This document shows positions 32,950-44,264 of a DNA stretch of 64,000 nt, in pieces. The stretch is from Dastarcus helophoroides (Eukaryota; Arthropoda; Insecta; Coleoptera; Bothrideridae), in NCBI GenBank assembly GCA_028583605.1, contig CM053331.1, positions 8,726,857-8,790,856 of the forward strand, read 5' to 3'. The notes under the pieces were generated by a model, which saw only the letters and a program-made list of their open reading frames with translations, was not told where the DNA came from and did not search any database. Within the stretch, counting starts at the first letter, position 1. The number at the start of each line of letters is the position of its first letter. A program made the translations under genes and the position numbers.

Positions 32950-32959
32950 TTGCGTCAAT

Positions 32960-34630
32960 TCTTTTACAGTAACACGTGTGATAATAAGCTGAGCATGGGA
33001 ATATGTGTACCTACTTTAGAACCGGTACCAACAGCATATAATAATTAAACTCGTAACGCATTTTCATGAGCTAAGGTCAAAATAATGGTCGTAATGTATT
33101 ATTAAGTTTATATTCCAGTCTGCAGCACTGGTACAATAAAAAATTCAAATATTGTTAGCGAAATTGATGACACAATCCTTTATGGGATATAAGATTTCAA
33201 ACCATCAACCAGAGTGAGCATTTTGTAGAATTAAGCAGCCTTGACCAGCTTTGCGTAATAATTAATCAACATTGAAGGCTTCATACTTCTATCAAGTTCA
33301 TCTTTCCCTGCATTCTACATACGTGGCTGATTTAATGCAGATGTTCATTTAAGCGACGCCATATTACGAAGAACCACATTAATTATTTGTAACGATCTTG
33401 GTATATTTTTGCGCTAATTAGGATAGAAATTCACTTGAGGAAGACAAATATGCTTTCTTAAACGAATCTCACATGTTTAATCTGAAGCAGTTTTTCGTTA
33501 AATTGGTAGAAGTTATAAATCCCGCAAATACGTGTTAGTGAAATAAAAGCACGGACCGTTAATTAACTCAACGCTCGATATTTTTTACTTTTTTGTTCCG
33601 AGATTCTGCTTACCGCTGTAGGTTCTTTAATTAATTGGCATTTCAAAGTCCATTTGAAATGTAAATGCTTTATTGTTTCGTGTATATACAGAGCTTTGAT
33701 AAGATAAAGTAAAAGGCGCTTTTTGTATTTCCAAATAAATCCGCCGGTAAAATCCTTGAACACGAAGTAATAATACGCATTAAAATGATGGGCCGAATTA
33801 AGATTGTGGTGGATTCGTGAGCACCTTCTAAGCTTATCTGGTCTGTTTATTGTAATGTGTTTTAATTATAGTTTAATTTATTCCGAAATATAATCTTTCA
33901 TAGGTTATTTTGTATAATAACGCATTAGAAACTGAGCTTTAGATCTCATAGTGACGTGTTCTCCATGGAAACTAGGAAAACAGAGTTTCTCCTACAAAAT
34001 GAAAAATTATTTTATAGAGGTTGAATATTTTCTTTCCTTTATGTAGGAGAAATGACATATACCTACAAAATGACATAGGCGGCATACCTCAAATTTGGAG
34101 GATTCTAGCGCGCAATTGGCATTCACATAACCTGAACCGAATAGCTTTTACGAACCCGTCAAAACGTGAACACGCCCGAATCATTTATGCCGCTAACAGT
34201 ATGGCTAACGGCGTTTTGCACCTTATGAGTTTTTTCTTTACAACCAGTTTTTTTCTAAAGAAAGTAATTTTTGCCATAGTCCCTATTTCTGTAGCATTTA
34301 TGTTAGTTTTCAAGAATTTATTGTTGTCTTCAAACAACTTCTATGAAAACGTTGCTCTTTCTATTTATTTATACAGTTTTTTTTAAAGGTTGTATGGACA
34401 ATATGTCACATAGACAAATGGCATAATGACAATGCTGGACCTTCTTTATAGATATTTTTTGGACAAATTTGATATGCAAGCATACTTAGGTAGAGCAGAA
34501 TTCTTGTTCTAGTATCCATAAAACAAGAAGCAGGTTCCAGCAGCACAAACTCATCAAGAATTGATTTCACCTTCTCTTCCAAATCAAGATCATTCATATC
34601 AAATGCTAATAAAAAATATCCTTAACCTTC
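32960..34630. other. Low-copy AT-rich stretch
   Basis: No gene recognised. A decayed hAT left end like that at 14322 (TAGTGACGTGTTCTCCATGG) lies at 33948. A GC-richer patch at 34070-34220 has a frame (34021-34386) of no recognisable family. Confidence 0.4.
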
Positions 34631-34639
34631 TCCTGAAAG

Positions 34640-34930
34640 GTGCCCGCAGGAACTGATAGGATTGATCCTTCTAAGGGCCACATTTTTGAGGCATACAAAA
34701 TAGTCTCAGACAGCGAAAATCTTGTACAGTTCAACTTGATGCACTAAGGACTTTTATCTATGGAGGCTGTGGTTATTTATTCTATAGAACTTTCAAGCTG
34801 TGAAATTCATTACCAAAGGAAATTTTCCCCGCAAATTACAACCTATCCTTATTTAAAATGGCGGTTCATTACCTGCTTTCAAGGCTAATACTGTTGCTCG
34901 TTGCGACTGGACTGAACTTGCAAAGTTACC
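34640..34930 (+). pseudogene. Jockey-like non-LTR retrotransposon, 3' end fragment
   Basis: GCAGGAACTGATAGGATTGA, TTTTTGAGGCATAC and GAAATTTTCCCCGCAAATTA match the last part of the Jockey fragments at 37830-39095 and 43063-43375. Frame pieces include QELIGLI and LVQFNLM. Several frameshifts; no catalytic region. Confidence 0.75.
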
Positions 34931-35322
34931 ATTTACTTTCTAAAGTATTCAACTTTTTAAAAATTTTAACTGAAAAATATTGATTCGTTCCTAAAACCTC
35001 GAATTCAATCTCGAAATGTCCTTTCTTTCTTCATTTTGTAGTCGACGTATTGGAAACCAACCAACTATTTTTTGCAGAATTTAAAAATTCTACCAAAATA
35101 GTTAACAAAGTAATTATTTGTGATAAATATTTATTGATCAATGGGATTTGTACTGAAAAAATTTGTAATTTTTCAGATTCATTTCTTGCAAATCCTTTGT
35201 ATCCTTTATTAACCGCTGAATACACATTTTAAAACTTTTTTTTTCAAATGCAAAGATAAGTTGTCTACATACAACACATGGGTTTAACTATCAGTTTTAA
35301 GCTGAATAGCATTGTTGAGCTT
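34931..35322. other. AT-rich stretch, no gene seen
   Basis: Both strands are open for about 60 codons at 35031-35232, but the text is AT-rich and matches nothing I recognise. Confidence 0.4.
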
Positions 35323-35398
35323 TGTTGGTTCGAAAATTAAAACTTCGTGAATTGTAACCACTTTATTTCCAAACTGATTTCGGGACACTACAATTATA

Positions 35399-35970
35399 GG
35401 ATATACTTCTTTCGGGATTGGACCGTGTCAAAGAACTATTAAAAGTGTTCGACGTTTCGCCCACCATCGTAGGGGGCTTCTTCAGGGACAAAGAAACGGA
35501 ACAATAAATGAAAAGAGGAATATGAGGGAATATGCAAAAATGAAAGAATGAAAAGGGCAATTTCAAAATATCAGAGCACGGTAATTCAGTATGTCCACCA
35601 TACCAGAGGCGAAACTCTTCTGAAGAATTTTGCTTCTGGTATGGTGGACATACTGAGTCACCGTGCTCTTCTGTCTAAACTTTCTTATCCTTTGTACCAA
35701 TTTTCAATTCAGAAGAGTTTCGCCTCTGGTATGGTGGACATACTGAGTTACCGTGCTCTTATGCTTTGAAATTGGCCTTTTCATTCTTTCATTTTTGCAT
35801 ATTCCCTTATATTCCTCTTTTCATTTATTGTTTCTTTTCTTTGTTCCTGAAGAAGCCCCCTACGATGGTGGGAGAAACGTCGAACACTTTTAGTAGTTCT
35901 TTGACACGGTCCAATCCCGGAAGAAGTATATCCTGTACTGACTCTGGCCGTGGAAGCCTTCGTTATCACC
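35399..35970. mobile_element. Foldback element with 226-bp arms and hammerhead-like motifs, in an LTR
   Basis: Left arm 35399-35624 and right arm 35708-35933 are near-perfect reverse complements around an 83-bp spacer; a further 37 bases (TGTACTGACTCTGGCCGTGG and on) lie only on the right. ACAATTATA flanks it on both sides (35390-35398 and 35971-35979). The LTR at 56102 has the uninterrupted ACAATTAT. Each arm contains CTGAAGAAGCCCCC, GGTGGG and GAAACGTC in ribozyme-like order. A degenerate relative lies at 41130-41440. It could be a PLE-derived palindrome or a foldback/Mutator-type element; the 9-bp duplication fits either. Confidence 0.85.
35842..35886 (+). ncRNA. Hammerhead-like motif in the right arm of the foldback
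   Basis: TGTTC pairs with GAACA (35882-35886) as helix I. CTGAAGA is at 35847-35853, one extra A follows, then helix II GCCCCC/GGTGGG and GAAA at 35874-35877, then CGTC. Helix III is only two potential pairs. The left arm carries the same layout on minus (35446-35490). Activity uncertain because of the extra core base. Confidence 0.45.
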
Positions 35971-36249
35971 ACAATTATAATTCACTTAGCTGACCAACTG
36001 ACAAATCAACTGATTAACAAACTAACTAACTCATTGTTTAATAAACTGGTTGAGGGAAATACGACCGCGTATTTATAGGTACCGTTCTGGTTTCTAGAAC
36101 GGACGCACAGATAAGACTTATGGCTTACGGAAACGTCTAGAGTGCTTATCTGCTCTATGATTCATTATCACGGTCGCTTTCCATTATCAAATTTTTCTAG
36201 AGAGTTCCTTACTAATACAAATTTTATAACTTTATTTTGTTACAGTATC

Positions 36250-37190
36250 TTGGTTGATGTACCTAGTTTACGTGGCACTTTTGATTTCCTAACTTTATGA
36301 AATACAATATTAGCGATGATCTGTGATATTAGTTTGTTGAGTTATTTTGATTTAAAAAAGTGCAAAGTCAAAAATACTTAAGCCTTGAGCAGCAAAGTGC
36401 CATCTGTACTCTACACGATACACGATAAAGGATATAGTGAACAGCAACTTCCAAAAAGCTTGAGGATTTTCTGCACACTTCATTCTTATTCGAAAGCTTG
36501 AGACGTGAACAAATAAGGAGATGGAAAGGTCGGGACGATTCATAGTCACTTCGAAACCAAAAAACGAGTTTGCTACATTGTTTTCTAAACAAATTTAACG
36601 TTCAACTACCCCCAAATTACTGTTGCTTTAAGTGAGACGTGTGGAAATCCCGTTTCGACTAGGAGTATTCAGAGGCTTTTACTGTTGGCTTAAATGAACC
36701 TTTAGTTGCTAAAAAAACTTAAAGTAACAGCTAAAGGAAAATAAACCACAATAATTTAAAAATACAAATTGGACAATTGATCAGTGGGATACAATTTTTT
36801 AAATGGATGGAATCAAAATTTTAAATATTTGTATTAAACTGAAGAGTGTTTGTGCTCTGATGCAAAAACGAAAGGACCTCGAGAGTGTGCACTGTACCAA
36901 ATGTCAACAAGGTGATGGCAAACTAATGAGTTTATGGGAGCTCTGGAGATAGAAAATCCGAAAAATCCGGCAAATTAAATTAAGAAGGATATTAAAAGTA
37001 TATACAGGAAGATACACTACCTTTGGGATTAAATAATTTTGGCTTTAATTTAATGTTTCAGTAAGACGATGATGCAAAGAACTTCTCCAAACCTAACGTA
37101 AAAGCAAAACAGACAAAAAATGTTGCATCTAAAGAAATTCCCTTCTAACTACCAGATCTGTCTTCTATAGAGTTAGCTTGAGGTGAATTA
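36250..37190. other. AT-rich stretch with a repeat block at 36840-36990
   Basis: No gene. GTACCAAATGTCAACAAGG and AACTAATGAGTTTATGG at 36890-36940 are the reverse complement of 41700-41790, so that block is a repeat shared by the two places. Confidence 0.6.
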
Positions 37191-37249
37191 TAGACGGAAA
37201 TGTCAAAAATCATGTGCCTTCAAGTTCGGACAAATTTTGCAGATAGAGT

Positions 37250-37815
37250 AAGGTGGGCAACAGTGAACCACCAAAATTTTTTTTCTTTACGTGGCATCTC
37301 CGTGCCGAAGTTTGGCAATTATCATTGCGATACGGATCTTCGACATTGGATTCCAGAATCCAATTTGAAGCTTGAAGATTGAAGCTGCATCCGAACCTTT
37401 CTCTGAGGTTTCTCAGTCATGACATCCTTCTTCTACCGATGCTTCGTTTACCCTGGACCTTCCCCTGCATGATCAGTTGTAGTAGCTGGTATTTATTTCC
37501 ACACATAACATGGCCTAGGTGCTGCAACTTGCTTGTCTTCACTGTATCAATTATTTCCTTTTCCCTGCCCATTCTTTAAAGCACCTGGTCATTGGTGACC
37601 TTATCGTTCCAAGAGACTCTCAAAATACGTCGATACGCCCACATCTCGAATGCTTCTAGCTTATTTATGGATTGCTTATTTAAGCACCCCAAAAAATATA
37701 GCACTTCAGCATTTTCACTCTTAAGCTCAGGCTACAGATCCCGGCTATACAATAGCCGTTTCATGTTGTTAAAGTTCCTCTTGCCTTTTCTATTCTAATT
37801 CTGATTTTTTTTTGT
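37250..37815 (-). pseudogene. RTE-like element, C-terminal part (3' side of a Jockey insertion)
   Basis: On minus: LEAFEMWAYRRILRVSWNDK, then LQHLGHVMCGNKYQLLQ, then GRRRMSWLRNLRE. This is the usual C-terminal region of RTE-like reverse transcriptases, and it parallels 46890-47278. It is the downstream continuation of the coding sequence at 39100-40530, separated from it by the Jockey fragment 37830-39095. Frameshifts and stops. Confidence 0.8.
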
Positions 37816-37829
37816 GTAGTCATTTGTTG

Positions 37830-39095
37830 CAGTTTTTTTAAGTTTAATCCACTCGCAAAAGGTAACCCCGTTATGCTTTCAAAGCACTGCGAGTAGAATG
37901 CGGAAATAAGGATAGATGGTGAACCTCCTCCTTAAACAAGGATAGGTTGTAATTTTTGAAGAAAATTCCTTGCGGTAACAAGTTCCATAACTTGAAAGTT
38001 CTATAAAAAAAAGATTCTCCGTAGGCAGAAGTCCTCACTGTGTCAAGCTGGACCGCATAGGAATTTGCTGTCTCCGACTATCTAGTATGCCTCAAGAATT
38101 TTGTTCTTGGGGGGATCAATCCTATTAGTTCCTGCGAGCATCTTCCATGATAGTACTTATAGTACTTGTAGAAAAGAGACAAGTCTCCAACCATACGCCT
38201 GTGTGCTTCGAAAGAATCGAGACTCTCGGCATCAATTAGGCGAATCGTTCTTCTTTGAATTGAATCCAAGAGAACTAAAGTGTGTTTTGGGGCTAAACTC
38301 CAAACATGAGAAGAGTATTTTAGTGTTGGCTTACCTTGAGCTTTGTATAGTGTTAATAGCTGATGAGATGTGAAGTACTTTTTAGCTCTAAAGAGAAAGC
38401 CTAGCTTCTGAGAGGCGGATTTGACAACGGCGCGCACAGATCGTCCCAAGAAAAGTTAGTGCCCGCATTCACTCCTAAGATAGATAGATTAGATCTCATC
38501 GGAAATATTTTACTGTCCATTAATATATTTGTTGCATTATTCCTTGATGTTTTCTTAGAGAAAACCGCAGCCTGAGTTTTTGAAGCGTTAAAGTCGACCA
38601 AATTATTCTTACCCCATTCCAGAATAATCTGGAGATCCTGATTAATCATTTGTATCTGCTGTTCCCTAAGTCGATCTGAAGCAGCGATAGATGATGGTTT
38701 GTTGGAGAAAAAAGATGACACGAGGTTACTATTATCTGCGTAGCTGTATATAGGATTGGAAATTGAAGCTAAGAGATCGTTTATGTGTAACAGAAATAGA
38801 GTAGGAGACAGAACAGACCCATTAATCGCAAATGTCTCGGATGAGATGCCATCGTCGACGACTTGAAGAGATCTGTCAGCAAGAAAATTGGATATCAAAT
38901 GACAGAGTCCAGGAGGAAGACCATAAAATATTAATTTGGCAAGAAGAGATCGGTGCCGAATGCTGTCGAAAGCGTTTGAGATATCCAATGCCACAATTCT
39001 AGCCTCACCATGTTTTTCCATAGCTTAGTTACAGAGATGAGTAACAGATTCCAATAGATCGCCAGTGGAACGTTGTTGTGATGTTAGTCCCTAAG
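37830..39095 (-). pseudogene. Jockey-like non-LTR retrotransposon, RT fragment to 3' end
   Basis: The RT begins within QRSTGDLLESVTHLC. Motif A is ALDISNAFDSIRHRS (about 38960). GSVLSPTLFLLHINDLL follows, and the catalytic box reads YADN (about 38735) instead of YADD. NFNASKTQAAVFS-type sequence leads into a frameshift near 38420. The second frame runs KYSSHVWSLAPKHTLVLLDS and then the LSLFYKYYKYYHG tail. The 3' end (CGAGTGGATTAAACTTAAA on minus) is shared with copies at 877, 34640 and 41800. The missing catalytic Asp and the frameshift make it inactive. It lies inside an RTE-like element. Confidence 0.88.
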
Positions 39096-39099
39096 TAGT

Positions 39100-40530
39100 T
39101 GTTTTTTTTTCTCACGTTCTCTTTGTTCGTTTTTTATATACAGGTTGATGTTGTCGACAGATTTCTTTGTGATCAACATAAACTTCGTTTTTTTTTCTCG
39201 TGTTCAGCGTCAGCCCACACTCTTCGCTTTTTTCTGCTACTTTATTCACAATACTCTGAAGGTCATTAATATTTCCTGCTATAATAGCGGTATCGGTGGC
39301 GTATCTAAGGTTGCAGATTGGGTGGCCATTAATTTTTATTTCCGCTGTTTCCCGTCGAAGTGGTTTCTTAAAAATCTCTTTGAAGTGTCGAAGTAATTTC
39401 TTAAAAATTTCTTCTAAGTAGGCATTGAACAATGTTGGTGACAAGACATAACCCTGTCGAACCCCTGTCTTTATCTTCATAGCTTCCATTTCAAGCTTCC
39501 GCTTGTGTGCTTCCAATTTATCATATATTCTGCGGTGGATGATTTTCACCAATATTTTAAATATATGACACTTCAGGCTGATGGCACGGTGATCTAAGCA
39601 GTTCTTTGCGTTAGTCTTTTTGGGTATAGCTATGAACAGTGATAATAGCTATTTTTTCGGTATTATACCAGTTTTGTAGACGCTGTTAAGAAGACCTAGT
39701 ATAAAGCGTATGTTGATAACATGGATAAGCTTGAAAACTTCAGCTGGTATTTCATCGGGACCTGTGGCCTTTCCTGTTTTCATTTCTTTTATGGTGTGCT
39801 TCACTTCGTCATTTGTGATATCTGGTCCTGTTTCGTCATACACATTGTCTACCTCTTCTCGTTGATCACCTATGTACGTTTTCCACACTTTCACTTTCTC
39901 TTCTATGTCGATAATAGTTTTTCCTTCTTCATCTACCAGTATATTGTGGCTACAGTTACGCCTTATAGCAACCTCTTTAATTTTTTTGTGGACATTAAAG
40001 TTGTCATGCTTGTTTTGTAACTTCTCTATTTCTCCCCATTACTCTCTATAAAACGGTTCTTTGGCTTCTCTAACTTTCATGACCATCTTCTTTTGCAGAA
40101 CAGAGTACCTATGTTTGTCTGTGCTCTTGTATTATCTCCTCTCATCCATGAGGCTCAAAAGTTTGGTTGTCATCGGTTGTCATTCCTTCATAACTTTGTT
40201 ATCTTTGCGTAATTTTTCCCTGGCATGGTTTAATTAATTTCGTATTGAGAGATTTCTGCAGTTGTTATCTATATTTTCTTCATTATATTCTTCTTTCGAT
40301 TCTAGGGTTTCTAATGCATTGTTTATTCTTTGCATTCTTTTCTTTATATCAGAATTTCGTAACTTGTTAGTATCAATGATATACCTAAGTTAACTTTTTG
40401 AATCTTACTTTCAGTTTTGCGATTAGGGGGTTGTGGTTGAAAGATACATCTGCACCCGGGTATGTTTTAACTGACACTACTCTGTTCCTGCATCTCTCGT
40501 TGATCATTAGATAATCAATTCAGTTGCTCA
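39100..40530 (-). pseudogene. RTE-like element: end of endonuclease, linker and RT (5' side of the Jockey insertion)
   Basis: On minus: YLMINERCRNRVVSVKTYPG is the end of an APE-type endonuclease, followed by a basic linker (40400-39960). WKTYIGDQREEVDN and GKATGPDEIPAEVFKLI open the RT. TGVRQGYVLSPTLFNAYLEE and INGHPICNLRYATDTAII follow. The catalytic box is YATD (39289-39303) where YADD is expected, so the first catalytic Asp of that box has been lost. It also carries an internal duplication, FKKLLRHFKEIFKKPLRR. Frameshifts throughout. Confidence 0.85.
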
Positions 40531-40539
40531 TAATTCATT

Positions 40540-41128
40540 CGGATGCGGATATAAAAGCGAATTATTTTTGCCAAATGACGCGTTATCTATTTGGTTTTTA
40601 TGTTTTGTATAAATTTCGGCCCAACATTCAATATAATAGATATTATTACAACGTTATTAAAAGATGGAAAATGGTTCACTGTGCCCAACCCAAGGTACAC
40701 AGTGAACCAGTTGGATAGGTCTACAGTAAACCTCTAATGAGCTATTGAATGAGCAAAATGTAACTATATACCTGTTACTAGATAGTGCAATATTGCAATA
40801 ATGATAAGGACAACGTGTATACGATTACACCAGAAAACTTGGCTTTAAAGGTGCAATCTGGTGACAGATTCATTAAGTGACATAATTCCATCTACAAAAA
40901 TTTAGAAGAATTAGTATGGAAAGCTCAAAAGACCCTTTATGAGAAAATAAGTATACATAAAAGCGTGATGTAAGAGAGAGAAAACCGGTTCACCGAGTGC
41001 CATACCTTCCTGGTTCACTGTATACCATCTACACCTTTCGATGTTTTAAAAACCGTTTTAAGTAATATTAAACAACCGTTAACATACTAAGTAAACGTGC
41101 CCTTTTACTTTAATCTTGGTTTTTCATT
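40540..41128. other. AT-rich stretch with a small hairpin
   Basis: TGGTTCACTGTG and CACAGTGAACCA (40672-40709) form a 12-bp hairpin; GGTTCACTGTATACC recurs at 41014. No gene. Confidence 0.5.
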
Positions 41129-41129
41129 A

Positions 41130-41440
41130 CATAGTCTCTGAAGATTATTTTGGCCCCTAATATGGTTGACATATTGAGTGTCAGTGCGCTTCTGTATTCA
41201 TTTCATCCTTTCTTCCTCCTCCCATCATTTATGCTACTCTCACTTTAGAAGAGTTTCGCATCTAGTTGATATTTTAAATTAGCAGCGTGTTCTACTGTCT
41301 TAAATTTGGTTTTTTCTTTGTTTCTTAAATGGGGATCAAAACATTTAAATAGTTTTAGTAGTACCTTGAACCTATCCCAGAAGAAGTGCACTTTTGGCTC
41401 TGACTGGAAGTTTTCGCAACCACCTCCAAAACTCAGTTTA
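41130..41440. mobile_element. Degenerate relative of the 35399-35970 foldback (one side)
   Basis: ATATGGTTGACATATTGAGT, AGAGTTTCGCATC, GTTTTAGTAGTACCTTGAAC and CCCAGAAGAAGTG follow the order of the foldback at 35640-35935, and GCTCTGACTGGAAG matches its 37-base right extension. Heavily diverged and lacking the ribozyme-like core. Confidence 0.65.
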
Positions 41441-41679
41441 CGGCAAATTAGAATTTAGCGAGAACGTTAGAACAGGTCTCGGCAACACAAAATTTTTTGG
41501 AGTGGTCACCGTACCGATTTTCCACGACTAGCAAAATTAGCATCATCTGTTCGTTGCAGCCACCAGAATATTGAGTTGCTCACCTGTTGTTGTTCTTTGA
41601 ACCATCGTCTTACTGAAACAACATTAAATTCAATCCAACATTATTACGATATTGCATTTTCCTGTAAATACTTTCAATT

Positions 41680-41800
41680 TCTTAATTTAATTTATGGCCA
41701 TTTTTGGTAATTTGCCGGATTCTCTTCTTCCAGAGCTTCCATAAACCATTAGTTTGCCACCTCATTGTTGACATTTGGTACAGTACACACTCTAGCAGAC
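41680..41800. repeat. Repeat block shared (inverted) with 36840-36990
   Basis: CCATAAACCATTAGTTTGCC and TTGTTGACATTTGGTACAGT are the reverse complement of text near 36900-36950. It abuts a Jockey fragment. Confidence 0.65.
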
Positions 41801-41930
41801 TTTAGCTACATATTTTGGACTCAATTCAAAGAAGAGCGATTCACCTAATTGATGAGGAGAGTTTGATCGATTCTCTCGAAACACTAGAGCACAGGCGAAT
41901 GGTTGGTAATTTACCTCTTTTCTACAAGTA

Positions 41931-43062
41931 GGGGAGACTGGGGTATTCTGAACCACGGGGAATTGCGGACCAGTTTCATATTTTTTTCTCTAATAGTGGT
42001 TGATAGCTACAAATAACTGTCGTCGACTCGCCTCATGTTAAGCTCATTTTCCCTTCGGTACTCGACTTGTGTACACGAACTGTTACCTCGCTTCGGTACT
42101 TAATAGAAATGGAATACTTCGAATTTTTTTTTTTTCACGTTAAATCAGTGGTTTCCAACCTTTTTGTACCTGTGCCCCCCCTTAAAAAAAAATTGTTGCG
42201 CCCCCTAATTTTTCTAAAAATCTAATTTCATAAATACTCAACTGATATTTTAATTTATTTAATGGGCTACAAAACAATATACAATATATATATTTTGGTT
42301 TGTATTCGAAAAAGATATTTTGGAAACAGCTGCATGCCCCCTTTGGAACAGTCTCGCGCCTTCCCTAGGGGGTTGGAAACCACTGCGTTAAAGTTTCTTC
42401 TAATTTGACCAGACTTTTCGAGGACCAACTCAGATAAATATCTTCATAATATTCGCGGAACTTTAAGGCTTCGACAGGAACATTAAGTTTTTCATGAAGT
42501 TTGTATTGTGTTACTTATATGCAGCCATATTGTAAAAAATGACCACTTTTGTCATGGATCACTCAATTCTTTACATTTCACAAGCTAATTTCGGTGTATT
42601 TGATGCATATAAGTGCTTATTCATGCAAATTTTCAGCACAGCATTATTTTTCGGCAATTTCTAATAGTTTTTTGGTAAAATGATATTTTCATTTCGAACT
42701 GATTTTCATTGCCATTCGTCACTCCACTTTACTTTGTTTCTCTTTCATAATAAATCTTCTGCATCTGCATTCTGAATTCTGAATCAAAAACAAGAAGATT
42801 TTTCTACTCCAGTTTTTTCATTTTTAATCGATTTACAAAGTGGTCCGTAATTTCTCGACATTTTTCAAAATCGCAAAAATGCAATTTTTGCGCCAACTGT
42901 TATAAGTTGTATAATTTAATACAATTTGACCAAACTGCTGCGACTTAAATAGAGGTTATTAGTTGTACTACAAATTTAAGCTTTAAAATTTTCAGAAAAA
43001 AATATTTTTTTGCCAGTTTTTAGCCAACATAAAAAGGCGGTCCACAATACCCCAGTCTCCCT
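41931..43062. mobile_element. TA-flanked DNA element (Tc1/mariner-type site) with its own nested MITE
   Basis: Left end GGGGAGACTGGGGTATTCTG and the reverse complement of the right end, AGGGAGACTGGGGTATTGTG, match at 18 of 20. TA lies on both sides (41929-41930 and 43063-43064). No transposase frame. A 240-bp hAT MITE sits inside (42146-42385). Confidence 0.9.
42146..42385. mobile_element. hAT MITE (CAGTGGTTT ends), copy 2
   Basis: Left end CAGTGGTTTCCAACCTTTTT, right end GGTTGGAAACCACTG. Flanks are CGTTAAAT (42138-42145) and CGTTAAAG (42386-42393). It shares TTGTTGCGCCCCCTAATTTT and ACAGCTGCATGCCCCC with 15878-16324 but lacks the middle 200 bases. Confidence 0.93.
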
Positions 43063-43379
43063 TACTTTCATGAAAGATGTTTACAGGAACTAATAGGATT
43101 GATCCCCCCAAAGGCAAAATTGTTGAGGCATACTAGACAGTCGGAGGCAGCTTGACAGCCAGCTTGACACAGTGAGGACTTCTGTCTCCCGAGGATCTTT
43201 TTTCTATAGAACTTCCAAGTATGGAACTTGTGGCGAAACGGAATTTTCCCCAAAAATTACAACTTATCATTGTTTAGGAAGGTGATTCATCGCCATCTAT
43301 CCTCGAGGTGTTTTGAAGGCATAATAGTGTTATCCTTTGCGAGTGGATTAAACATAAAAGTAAAGACTAACGCAAGACT

Positions 43380-44140
43380 TAATTCAACCAGCGTTTGATG
43401 GTGGATTTTAAGTGTCAGGAAGGATGTTCCAAAAAGCACCCGTGACACATTGCATCCACCACAACAAGAGATAAGAAAATGTATGCCTAACTTGAACTCA
43501 ATTCATAAATTACATTCGATTTAAATGAGTTCCTCTTGACTTATTGCAGGAAGTTTCTGTAGAAATTCCTGATAACGAGAAACAAAATTTGTCCTCCTAA
43601 TTGAAAGATTTATAACGCAGATGGTTTTGCTCGATTTCAATTGACAAATGTTGAATTTATCGTTTCCCTTATTCATGGAAAGGTGCTACAACATTTAATT
43701 TATCGACCTTTTCGACGGTTTCTTATAATTTACCGATGAGATCCGGAACGAGTTATTAAATTAAAATTCTCCTTGTACATTTCATATTCATCGCAAATAA
43801 ATTCTCAAATTGCATATTCCGACGGCATATATTATGTTATGGAGATATCAATAGTTCTTTCCGATGTGAATTTATTGCCAACGTTGTTACTAAACGGTCT
43901 TAATTCCTCTGACCATAAGCGCTTAATTTATTTGTCTGGAATAAGAACATTTTCACGTTCTGAATCTTTGTTCTGATTGCAGATCACTGTGCGAAAGTAC
44001 GGATAATTTGAAGTGAAAACTTCTTTAGACGCGTGGAGCCACTTTTCATTGAGGGAAACTGATGGTTTGTCGGCACCACTACGCTAATATTCGTTATTAA
44101 GATGCTCTATGATTAACATTATGATGTAGCTATGAGTAAT
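43380..44140. other. Low-copy AT-rich stretch
   Basis: No gene recognised; the frame 43773-43976 has no family resemblance. Confidence 0.4.
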
Positions 44141-44149
44141 GGGACGTTT

Positions 44150-44260
44150 ACACTAAATACTTTATTCCGTACATTTCTCTCTGACATAAGTGTCAACTAT
44201 CCTGAGGAAAGCTGTCCAAGACTCTCATCAGCTGTGGTAATAAGCTTAAATCAAAAGGAA
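44150..44260. mobile_element. Partial MITE related to 46329-46532
   Basis: TACTTTATTCCGTACATTTC, TCTGACATAAGTGTCAACTA and GAGGAAAGCTGTCC match blocks of the complete copy at 46.3-46.6 kb. Confidence 0.65.
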
Positions 44261-44264
44261 GAAG

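Larger units (their letters stand above)
35323..36244 (-). mobile_element. LTR (same family as 8959-9310), minus strand, split by a foldback
   Basis: Read on minus it runs from TGTAACAAAATAAAG to CCAACA, with GATAATGAATCATAGAGCAG, TCTAGAAACCAGAACGG and a TATA-like CTATAAATAC matching the other two LTRs. A 572-bp foldback (35399-35970) plus a 9-bp duplication interrupts it. I see no matching target duplication around this copy. Confidence 0.8.
41800..43375 (+). pseudogene. Jockey-like 3' fragment split by a TA-flanked element
   Basis: LHILDSIQRRAIHLIDEESL-like sequence, then LEHRRMVGNLPLFYK up to 41930; the text resumes at 43063 with CTTTCATGAAAGATG, AGGAACTAATAGGATTGATC and TTTGCGAGTGGATTAAACAT. 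Joining the flanks at a single TA restores the order seen in the 37830-39095 copy. Only the C-terminal region is present. Confidence 0.85.

Noticed and set aside
34021..34386. 121-codon frame with hydrophobic C-terminus as a membrane protein
   Set aside because: The hydrophobic part is phenylalanine-rich translation of T-rich sequence; no family match recognised.
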